Below the pieces are notes generated by a model, which worked only from the letters and a program-made list of their open reading frames with translations, made no database searches and had not been told where the DNA came from. Positions 58,182 through 64,000 of a stretch of DNA of 64,000 nucleotides are shown here, piece after piece. The DNA is from JAUQQI01 sp040289115. Its GTDB lineage: Bacteria; Chloroflexota; Dehalococcoidia; JAUQQI01. A program made the translations under genes and the position numbers. Every line of letters starts with the position of its first letter. Within the stretch, counting starts at the first letter, position 1. The stretch covers positions 1 to 64,000 of the forward strand of contig PSKS01000006.1 in the NCBI GenBank assembly GCA_040289115.1. The letters run 5' to 3'.

Positions 58182-59298
58182 GCCCCGCCCAACTCCGGGA
58201 CCGGGGGACGTCCTTCGGCTGGTGCGGCCTAACCTCCGGGACCGGAGGCCCTACATGGGACCGGGTTCGCCCGAGGCCTTGGCCCGGCAGTACGGGTTCG
58301 ACCTCGACCGGTTGGTGAAGCTGGACGCCAACGAGAACCCGTACGGCCCTTCGCCCCGAGTTTTGGCGGCCCTTTCCCGCCCCCTCCCCTACCACCGGTA
58401 TCCCGAGCCCGACAGCGAAACCCTGCGCCGAGCCCTGGCCGAATACGTGGGGGCCTCCCCCGACCAGGTCGTCGTCGGGGCCGGAAGCGACGAAATAATC
58501 CTGCTGGCCCTCCAAGCCTTCCTCGGCCCGGGGACGGCCCTCATCGAGCTCGCCCCCACCTTTGTGATGTACCGGCTGACTGCCGAGGCGGTAGGGGCCC
58601 GGGTCATCACCATCCCGCGCGAATCTGGAGACTACCAGGTGGACCCTGAAAAGGTTATCGCGGCCCTGGGCCCCCGGGTAAAGGCTGTCGTCTTCTGCTC
58701 GCCCAACAACCCCACTGGCAACCTCGAGTCCGAGCGGACCGTCCGGCAGGTCCTGGAGACGGGCGTCTTCGTCCTGATGGACGAAGCCTATTACGAGTAT
58801 TCGGGCCACACCTTCGTCCCCCTCATCTCCCGCTACCCTAACCTCGGGGTGCTGCGCACCTTCAGCAAGTGGGCCGGGCTAGCCGGCCTACGGGTCGGCT
58901 ACGGCGTGTTCAGCCCCGAGGTTGCCCGGGTTATTGCCGGCATAAAGCCGCCCTTCAACGTGAGTTTGGCCGGGCAAGTGGCTGCCCTGGAATCCTTGGC
59001 CGACCGGGAGTATCTGATGGGTACCGTCCGGAAGACCATTGCCGAGCGGGAGCGGCTCTTCCGGGAGCTGAGCCGTTTCGACTTCCTGCGGGTGCTGCCG
59101 TCGGCGGCCAACTTTGTATACGCCGAGGTCCGCCGGGGCTCGGCCCGCCAGCTGACGGAGGCCCTGGCCCGGGAAGGGATCCTAGTCCGGCAGTTTGACG
59201 TCCCCCCACCCCGAGGCGGCATCCGGGTGAGCGTGGGCCTTCCGGAAGAAAACGACCGCCTCCTGGAGGCCCTGGGCCGAATCCGGCTGGAGGATTGA
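58162..59298 (+). CDS. hisC: histidinol-phosphate aminotransferase
   Basis: PLP enzyme of 378 residues converting imidazole acetol phosphate to histidinol phosphate. It shows KLDANENPYGPSPRVLAALS, YHRYPEPDSETLRRALAEYV, CSPNNPTGNLES and the PLP lysine in LRTFSKWAGLAGLRVGYGVF. GSDEIILLALQAFLGPGTA is the usual nucleotide-free helix. The ATG at 58162 overlaps the hisD end, implying coupling. The next gene, hisB, starts 3 bp after its stop. Confidence 0.96.
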   Translation: MRQLRAKPRPTPGPGDVLRLVRPNLRDRRPYMGPGSPEALARQYGFDLDRLVKLDANENPYGPSPRVLAALSRPLPYHRYPEPDSETLRRALAEYVGASPDQVVVGAGSDEIILLALQAFLGPGTALIELAPTFVMYRLTAEAVGARVITIPRESGDYQVDPEKVIAALGPRVKAVVFCSPNNPTGNLESERTVRQVLETGVFVLMDEAYYEYSGHTFVPLISRYPNLGVLRTFSKWAGLAGLRVGYGVFSPEVARVIAGIKPPFNVSLAGQVAALESLADREYLMGTVRKTIAERERLFRELSRFDFLRVLPSAANFVYAEVRRGSARQLTEALAREGILVRQFDVPPPRGGIRVSVGLPEENDRLLEALGRIRLED

Positions 59299-59301
59299 AG
59301 G

Positions 59302-59907
59302 TTGAACCTTCAACCCCGGCAGGCAACGGCCCAACGGGAGACCCGGGAGACCCGGGTAGCCATCCGGCTGGTTATCGACGGCCGGGGAGAGGCCCAGGTG
59401 AGTACCGGCATCGGGATGCTGGACCACCTGCTTTCGGCCTGGGCCCGCCACGGCCTTTTCGACTTGAAAGTTCAGGCCGAAGGGGACCTGGAGGTAGATC
59501 CTCACCACACGGCCGAGGACGTGGCGCTGGTGCTCGGCCGGGCCTTCCGGAAGGCCCTGGGAGACGGGGCCGGCATCCGTCGCATCGCCGAGGCCTATGC
59601 CCCGATGGACGAGGCCCTGGCCCTAGCCGTGGTGGACATTTCGGGCCGCCCCTACTGGGACCTGCGCCTCAAGTTCGATGGTCCGGCGGTGGGGGGAATC
59701 CCGGTGGGCCTCATCGGCCACTTCTGGCGGAGCTTCGCCGCCGAGGCCCGGGTCACCCTCCACTGCCGGCTGCTGGCGGGGACCGACGACCACCACCGGG
59801 CCGAGGCGGTTTTCAAGGCCGTCGGCCGGGCCCTGAGCCGGGCGGCCGAAATGGAGCCGCGGCGGGCCGGGGAGGTTCCCTCCACTAAGGGCCTCCTGGA
59901 CCTATAA
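59302..59907 (+). CDS. hisB: imidazoleglycerol-phosphate dehydratase
   Basis: Manganese-dependent dehydratase of 201 residues. Metal-binding motifs are MLDHLLSAWARHG, PHHTAEDVALVLGRAFRKAL and DDHHRAEAVFKAVGRALS. The final TKGLLDL tail is typical of HisB. The TTG start has a GGAGG-like site in the hisC end. Its TAA overlaps the tail of the tRNA terminator on the other strand. The hisA, hisF, hisH and hisI genes are not visible after it, so the his genes here are a partial set. Confidence 0.95.
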   Translation: MNLQPRQATAQRETRETRVAIRLVIDGRGEAQVSTGIGMLDHLLSAWARHGLFDLKVQAEGDLEVDPHHTAEDVALVLGRAFRKALGDGAGIRRIAEAYAPMDEALALAVVDISGRPYWDLRLKFDGPAVGGIPVGLIGHFWRSFAAEARVTLHCRLLAGTDDHHRAEAVFKAVGRALSRAAEMEPRRAGEVPSTKGLLDL

Positions 59908-59934
59908 AAAAGGCCCCGAGGAAACCTCGGGGCC
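59906..59934 (-). terminator. intrinsic terminator of the tRNA-Met/tRNA-Pro unit
   Basis: A 10-bp perfect stem GGCCCCGAGG/CCTCGGGGCC (59912-59934) with an AAA loop, followed on the minus strand by six T (59911-59906). It terminates the minus-strand tRNAs, and its T-run overlaps the hisB stop codon. Confidence 0.85.
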
Positions 59935-59943
59935 CAATGCGGG

Positions 59944-60018
59944 TCGGGGCGGGCGGATTTGAACCGCCGACCTCTAGCCCCCCATGCTAGTGCGCTAACC
60001 AGGCTGCGCTACGCCCCG
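59944..60018 (-). tRNA. tRNA-Pro (GGG)
   Basis: Complete cloverleaf on the minus strand. The acceptor is CGGGGCG/CGCCCCG with discriminator A, and the CCA is not encoded. The anticodon stem CTAGC/GCTAG holds ATGGGGG, giving anticodon GGG. The T arm has GGCGG-TTCAAAT-CCGCC. The tRNA-Met gene ends one base upstream. Confidence 0.95.
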
Positions 60019-60019
60019 G

Positions 60020-60091
60020 TGGGCTCAGAGGGATTCGAACCCCCAACCAACCGGTTATGAGCCGGCCGCTCTACCGTTGAGCTATGAGCCC
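60020..60091 (-). tRNA. tRNA-Met (CAT)
   Basis: Cloverleaf on the minus strand: acceptor GGGCTCA/TGAGCCC, anticodon stem GCCGG/CCGGT with loop CTCATAA, so anticodon CAT, and T arm GGGGG-TTCGAAT-CCCTC. No CCA is encoded. The anticodon could also be tRNA-Ile2 (with lysidine) or fMet; the acceptor 1-72 G-C pair argues against the initiator, and Met is the best call. Confidence 0.88.
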
Positions 60092-60104
60092 GAGCCATTT
60101 TTAA

Positions 60105-61418
60105 TTATAACGCGTCTTTCAACCCCGATCCGTCCCCGGTCAGGACCGGCACCGTAAGTAACGCGTGGGGAACCAGCAGGGCCGAGACCCGCCGGCCCAG
60201 CTCCGCCTCCACTAACCCGAAGGCCTCGGCCATGGTGGCGGCCGGAATCATCTTGGCCTGCCGGACAACCTCGGGATGCTCCGAGCCGACGACGATAACC
60301 CGACAGTGCGCTAAGACCTTGGCCATAACGAAGGCCCGCTGCTCCCCGGCCTGGTAGCCCCGGGCCCGGGCGTCCTCGATAACCGCCCGCACGTCGGGGG
60401 CTTCCCGCATGGCTCGGAAGAAGCGCTCCTCCCCCGGGCCCCGACCCGGCCCTTCATCCAGCCGGGCGGGGACGATTATAAACCCGCCGGGCCGCACCAC
60501 CGGCGCCGGCCCGAAGACCAAATAGCTGGCCGCCCGGGAGGCCTGATAAAGGTTGGTGTCCTTGGGGTATCCAACCCCGGCCACGGCCACATCATAGACC
60601 CGGCCCACCGCCACGGTGAAGACCCGACGGGCCTCATCCACCAGCCGGCGAAAGGCGGACTTGGGCTCTCCGGCCGCTACCGCCACCGGCCGCCCGTCCC
60701 GACCGGAGACCACGTTCACGATAAACCGGAGACCCGCCCGCTCGGCGGCCTCGACAACGGCCTGGTGGAAGGGATTGCCCTCAATCTTGCCCAGCCGAAC
60801 GCCCGGGTGCTCCACGTAGGCCGGGCCGTGGGTTACAGTGATGGTGGGTTCGCCCCCAGCCCCGATGGCCAGGGTCTTGGGCCCGCCCGAAAACCCCGCG
60901 TACTGATGGGGCTCCACCAGGCCGGTGGCGATGACCAGGTCCGCCTCGTAGGCATGGCGATTAACGATGGCCGGAACCCCGTTGCCGGTCCGGCCCAGGT
61001 CGACCAGCTCGGCCGGATTCTGGGCCTCATGCTGGACTACCCGAAACCGCCCCACGGCCTCCGGGCCCAGCTTTTCGGCCAGCTCGGCCCGAGTCATCGG
61101 CCGGTGGAGGCCCAGGGCAACCAGCAGGGTTATCTCTTCGTCCCGGATACCCGCCGCCCGCAACTGCCCAACAATTCCCGGCAAAAGCTCCCGGTCCGGG
61201 CAGGCCCGGGTGAGGTCGGTCACCACGACGCAGACCCGCCGGGCGCCCTGGGCGAGCTCGGCGAGGGGCGGGGAGTTTTCGGGGGCCTGCAGGGCCCCAG
61301 CCACCGCCGCCCCCAAGTCGGGGATGGGGGCCACCGCCTCGGGCTCGGCCACATCTACCTCCCAGCCGGGCGGAAACTCGAAGGTGAGCTCGCCTTTGCC
61401 AAAAGGAACCCGAAACAT
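60105..61418 (-). CDS. larA: nickel-dependent lactate racemase-type enzyme (LarA family)
   Basis: Racemase of 437 residues using a nickel-pincer nucleotide. The known ligands and catalytic His/Lys of Lactobacillus LarA (H108, H174, K184, H200) appear with constant offset as H105 (LVALGLHRPMT), H171 and K181 (EPHQYAGFSGGPKTLAIG) and H197 (ITVTHGPA). The substrate may be lactate or another 2-hydroxyacid. The cofactor genes larB, larC and larE are not in the window. It is the 3' gene of the iclR unit, separated from the M29-like gene by 6 bp. Confidence 0.9.
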   Translation of the reverse strand: MFRVPFGKGELTFEFPPGWEVDVAEPEAVAPIPDLGAAVAGALQAPENSPPLAELAQGARRVCVVVTDLTRACPDRELLPGIVGQLRAAGIRDEEITLLVALGLHRPMTRAELAEKLGPEAVGRFRVVQHEAQNPAELVDLGRTGNGVPAIVNRHAYEADLVIATGLVEPHQYAGFSGGPKTLAIGAGGEPTITVTHGPAYVEHPGVRLGKIEGNPFHQAVVEAAERAGLRFIVNVVSGRDGRPVAVAAGEPKSAFRRLVDEARRVFTVAVGRVYDVAVAGVGYPKDTNLYQASRAASYLVFGPAPVVRPGGFIIVPARLDEGPGRGPGEERFFRAMREAPDVRAVIEDARARGYQAGEQRAFVMAKVLAHCRVIVVGSEHPEVVRQAKMIPAATMAEAFGLVEAELGRRVSALLVPHALLTVPVLTGDGSGLKDAL

Positions 61419-61424
61419 CCGATG

Positions 61425-62420
61425 TTAGGTTAACAAGGCCCGGGCGAGGTCCGCAATCTCGCCCTGGGCGAAGAAGCCGTCCTGAATCAGAACCGCCCCG
61501 TCCAACTCCACGGTGGGGGCCAGGATGATGCCGTCGGCGTGGGATGGGGCCCCCATCCGGGCCGAGCCGATGCCGACCTCGATGCAACCGAAGATCCGCT
61601 CGTCCTCAATGATCCGGCCGGTGGGCCGCATCATCCGGGGATTAAACCCGAAGGTCAGGTGGGAGATCCGGTACATGGCCGGGTGGCCGAAGCTATCAAG
61701 CCAGCGGGCAAATATGCGGGCCTCCCGACCACCCCGAATACCGACGATGGTGGACTCGGAAACGACGAGCTCCACCGGCTCCCGCACGACGCCCACCTCG
61801 GCCGGGGGCCAGAGGGTGGCGTCGATGACGATGCGGCCTTCGACCGAACCCTCCGCCACCCGCCACGAGGCCTGGCCGGGGAGGACCAGGGACCGCCCCC
61901 GCAGGTTGGCCGGGGGTGTCCAGCGGTCGTTGCTGGTCTTTACCCGAAAGTCGGTGCCGGCTCGGGAGGTTACCCGGCCGGTGCTGGATGCCCGGAGCAG
62001 CTCCCGCAACTTGCCCCCAAACTCGTGGAGTCTAAGGATATCTACCTCACCCACGAGCCGGACAAGACCCTCGAGACTGAGGCCACCGACCAGCAGGTAG
62101 CGACCGCCGGCGCAAACCGCGTCCTGGTGGGTCGGGCTGTAAATCGAGAAGTTGACGGCCAGGTCGAGCCAAACCTCGGCGGCCCGGGCCGCCCGCCCGA
62201 TCACCCCGGGCGGGTCCTGGCAGGGGTGGGGCCGCATCGGATAGTAAACGACGACCGGACTGGCACCGAGGGCATAGCACTGGCCGGCGATAACCTCGAC
62301 CAGTTGCCGCTCGGTTCCCGTATCGGCCGTTATTAAAACTTCTAAACCGGGCCGGACCCCAACGACCTCTTCCAGGAGCCGCCGGGCTGCCAGTGAAGCC
62401 TCGATGCTCGGGTCACCCAT
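61425..62420 (-). CDS. aminopeptidase T/M29-like or NicX-type metallo-enzyme
   Basis: Protein of about 331 residues with an M29-like fold: LLEEVVGVRPGLEVLITADT, VVSESTIVGIRGGREARIF, HLTFGFNPRMMRP and GSARMGAPSHADGIILAPTV. The last region provides Glu/His metal ligands in the family. NicX (2,5-dihydroxypyridine dioxygenase) is a relative, so peptidase activity is not certain. ATG 62420 is chosen over an upstream TTG at 62435. Sandwiched between iclR and larA, it may belong to a small catabolic or hydroxyacid module. Confidence 0.68.
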   Translation of the reverse strand: MGDPSIEASLAARRLLEEVVGVRPGLEVLITADTGTERQLVEVIAGQCYALGASPVVVYYPMRPHPCQDPPGVIGRAARAAEVWLDLAVNFSIYSPTHQDAVCAGGRYLLVGGLSLEGLVRLVGEVDILRLHEFGGKLRELLRASSTGRVTSRAGTDFRVKTSNDRWTPPANLRGRSLVLPGQASWRVAEGSVEGRIVIDATLWPPAEVGVVREPVELVVSESTIVGIRGGREARIFARWLDSFGHPAMYRISHLTFGFNPRMMRPTGRIIEDERIFGCIEVGIGSARMGAPSHADGIILAPTVELDGAVLIQDGFFAQGEIADLARALLT

Positions 62421-62445
62421 ACGGCCGGCCCCCAAGCGACCCTAT

Positions 62446-63309
62446 TTACTCGGCTTCGCCCGCAGTAAGCCAGGCAAGCACATCCTCCTGGGCCGCCGTC
62501 CCCTCGCCACCACCCTGGTAGCCGAGCTCGGCCGAGACCTCCCGGGCCGCCTGGACCAGGGCCGCCTGGCAGCGGGTGAGCTTCTCACCCGTCATCCGGC
62601 TGGCGGGCCCGGCTACCGTCATGGCAGCCACCACATGGCCGCTGGAGTCCCGAACGGGCACCGCCAGGCAACGAACCCCCGGCACGAACTCTTCGTCGTT
62701 GACAGCAAGGCCGGTGGCCCGAATGCGGGCAAGCTCGGCCCGGAGTCGCTCGGGCGACGTCACGGTATGTTCGGTATAGCGCTCAAGGGGGTGGCTCTGC
62801 AAGAACGCGTCGATTTCGGCGTCGGACCAGCTGGCCAGGATCACCTTGCCCACGGCGGTGGCGTGGAGCGGCAGGGGCGTCCCCACCCGCAGGTGGACCC
62901 GCAGGAAGTTGTGGGGTTCCTCGGCCAGGGTGAAAACCACGCTGTCATCCCGGCCGACGGCAATGCCGGCCGACTCATTCAGCTCATCGGCGAGGCGGCG
63001 CAATACCGGCCGGGCCTTGGCCTCCAGAAGCCGCCGACCAGACCAGCGGTCGGCAATAAGGACGAAGGTGGGACCGATGGCATACTTGCCGGACTGCCGG
63101 TCCTGACTGAGGAAACCCTCGGACTGAAGGGTGTAAGCGATGCGGTAAACGGTGCTAGGGGAAAGGTTGAGCAAACGGGCCAGCTCGCTGATGCCGGCCG
63201 GTGCACCTAGCTCTCCCAGGGCCTTTAAAAGCTCCAGGGTGCGCAGGACCGACCGGATGGGCCGAACCGTTTGGGCCTTCTTTCCCTTCGGCAAGCGACC
63301 ACGTGGCAT
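62446..63309 (-). CDS. IclR family transcriptional regulator
   Basis: Regulator of 287 residues. The N-terminal winged helix has SVLRTLELLKALGELGAPAG and SELARLLNLSPSTVYRIAYT. The C-terminal effector domain has AIGPTFVLIADRWS, ESAGIAVGRDDSVVFTLA, LPLHATAVGKVILA and FVPGVRCLAVPVRDSSGHVV. IclR proteins bind small organic acids and usually repress or activate the adjacent genes. It lies upstream of the M29-like gene and larA on the same strand, so it may regulate its own unit and use a larA substrate as effector. Confidence 0.93.
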   Translation of the reverse strand: MPRGRLPKGKKAQTVRPIRSVLRTLELLKALGELGAPAGISELARLLNLSPSTVYRIAYTLQSEGFLSQDRQSGKYAIGPTFVLIADRWSGRRLLEAKARPVLRRLADELNESAGIAVGRDDSVVFTLAEEPHNFLRVHLRVGTPLPLHATAVGKVILASWSDAEIDAFLQSHPLERYTEHTVTSPERLRAELARIRATGLAVNDEEFVPGVRCLAVPVRDSSGHVVAAMTVAGPASRMTGEKLTRCQAALVQAAREVSAELGYQGGGEGTAAQEDVLAWLTAGEAE

Positions 63310-63366
63310 CGGGCACTACCTCCAGACTTCGGATTTTGAAAACCCTGTTTGTAAACCCTTGCTCTA

Positions 63367-63396
63367 AGTATAGGCCTATCCGGTTCGACAAGTCAA
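63367..63396 (-). promoter_or_regulatory. promoter of the iclR unit
   Basis: On the minus strand TTGACT (63396-63391) and TATACT (63372-63367) are spaced by 18 bp. The predicted start near 63360 gives a 50-nt leader before the iclR ATG. The divergent cytochrome gene starts at 63597; no clear plus-strand promoter is visible. Confidence 0.6.
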
Positions 63397-63596
63397 ATTA
63401 TCCGGGGCTGGTCAAAATATACAGAACAAAACTTTTCATACAATGCTAATATGGCGATTATGAACTGCAAATCGCTATTCACTTCTGTGAACCAAAGCTC
63501 CGATGGAGCACTGCCGCGGGCCTATCCCTGGGGGTAGGGGAACGGGCGCCTTGACGGCGGGCCAAGGTCTACTGATACTGTTAGCGAGGCAGTGCC

Positions 63597-64000
63597 ATGG
63601 CCAGGTTTGATGGGGGCAAGTTAAAGGGGTTGGGCCTGCTTTTGGTCCTTGGCCTGCTTCCCGCCTGCGCGGCCCTGGTTGGCACCCAGCCGTTGGCCCC
63701 GGACCTTCGGCGGGGCCAGGAGCTTTACAACCGCTACTGCCTCGGCTGTCACGGTGGGCCCACCGGCGGGTCGATGCTGGATTACCCGCCCCGCCACAAC
63801 GCCAGCGGCCACACCTGGCACCATCCCGACTGTCAACTCAAGGAGATCATTAAAAACGGCGGCGACGAGATGACGGCCATGATGCGTCGGATGATGGCCC
63901 CCGCGGACGCCCCCAAGATGCCTGCTTTCAAGGACACCCTTTCAGATGCCGACATTGAGGCCCTCCTAGCCTTTATAAAGAGCTGGTGGACCGAGGACCA
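63597..64000 (+). CDS. lipoprotein cytochrome c, partial (runs off the window)
   Basis: Single-heme c-type cytochrome, start of gene only (134 codons seen). A lipobox LLPAC (C24) ends the signal sequence, so the protein is tethered outside the membrane. The heme site is CLGCHG (C48, C51, H52), and a Met-rich loop (MTAMMRRMMAPADAPKMPAF) offers the axial Met. LSDADIEALLAFIKSWW is the closing helix of class I cytochromes. It likely takes part in respiratory electron transfer; the partner is outside the window. Confidence 0.9.
   Translation, partial: MARFDGGKLKGLGLLLVLGLLPACAALVGTQPLAPDLRRGQELYNRYCLGCHGGPTGGSMLDYPPRHNASGHTWHHPDCQLKEIIKNGGDEMTAMMRRMMAPADAPKMPAFKDTLSDADIEALLAFIKSWWTED

Noticed and set aside
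60020..60091. Initiator tRNA-fMet
   Set aside because: The acceptor has a normal first G-C pair, not the unpaired 1-72 typical of initiators.

Overview
The window is about 64 kb of GC-rich, gene-dense bacterial DNA (by eye roughly two-thirds G+C). It carries mainly core metabolism and information genes, with no rRNA, phage, insertion sequence or CRISPR array. The gene mix points to a Chloroflexota-like organism. The pointers are a translin-family protein, an archaeal-type phosphoglycerate mutase (ApgM), two membrane pyrophosphatases, a DUF2419 queuosine-salvage enzyme, DapL-type lysine synthesis, and a secreted glycosidase ending in a FFPVVRN-like tail. This placement is an inference from gene content only. 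The 2-oxoglutarate dehydrogenase E1 and a c-type cytochrome suggest respiration.

Layout. 1-2511 (-): start of sucA (cut by the window edge) and a nitrilase. 2693-4786 (+): a proteostasis cluster of Hsp20, rhomboid protease and SDH/Clp-fold protease. 4742-6521 (-): a dual-specificity-type phosphatase and hisS. 6622-16639 (+): a long co-directional run with lower glycolysis (pgk, apgM, tpiA), an orphan Tat-type solute-binding lipoprotein, an SDR epimerase, miaA, dapF, dapL and hflX. 16636-19906: a UbiA prenyltransferase (-), then a LuxR regulator with a degenerate receiver and two trypsin-fold proteases without signal peptides (+). 19918-24400 (-): two secreted glycoside hydrolases. 24565-28683 (-): two tandem membrane pyrophosphatases, one with the K+-independent signature and one with the K+-dependent signature. 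28726-34230 (-): translin protein, thiE, two FmdB zinc ribbons, yraN, rnhB, a penicillin-binding protein and a queuosine-salvage glycosylase.

34339-45809: aldehyde dehydrogenase (+), a 23-bp perfect palindrome, tRNA-Phe (-), a DnaC-fold protein that has lost both Walker motifs (+), a DAP-dehydrogenase-like enzyme and rimI (+). Next comes a free-standing structured RNA of about 217 nt with its own promoter and terminator, then an MmgE/PrpD protein and a GAF protein (+). scpB, amaP, mtaB and a tiny basic protein lie on the minus strand. They are followed by a two-gene unit (+) that looks like serine palmitoyltransferase plus a CerR-type reductase, i.e. a possible sphingolipid route. 45813-51924 (-): a membrane glycosyltransferase, glycerate kinase, CinA, a Nudix hydrolase, ErpA and IscS. 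52437-53913 (-): a two-component system broken by several frameshifts. 54199-59907 (+): a promoter-led operon of a Trm112-like protein, a small membrane protein and hisZ-hisG-hisD-hisC-hisB. HisG here is the long form although HisZ is also present. 59906-60091 (-): a tRNA-Pro/tRNA-Met pair and its terminator. 60105-63309 (-): iclR, an M29-like protein and larA. 63597-64000 (+): start of a lipoprotein cytochrome c, cut by the window edge.

The most unusual items are the structured RNA at 38567-38783, the SPT/CerR-like pair, the DnaC-fold pseudo-ATPase, the HisZ plus long-HisG pairing, and the paired pyrophosphatases of opposite K+ class.
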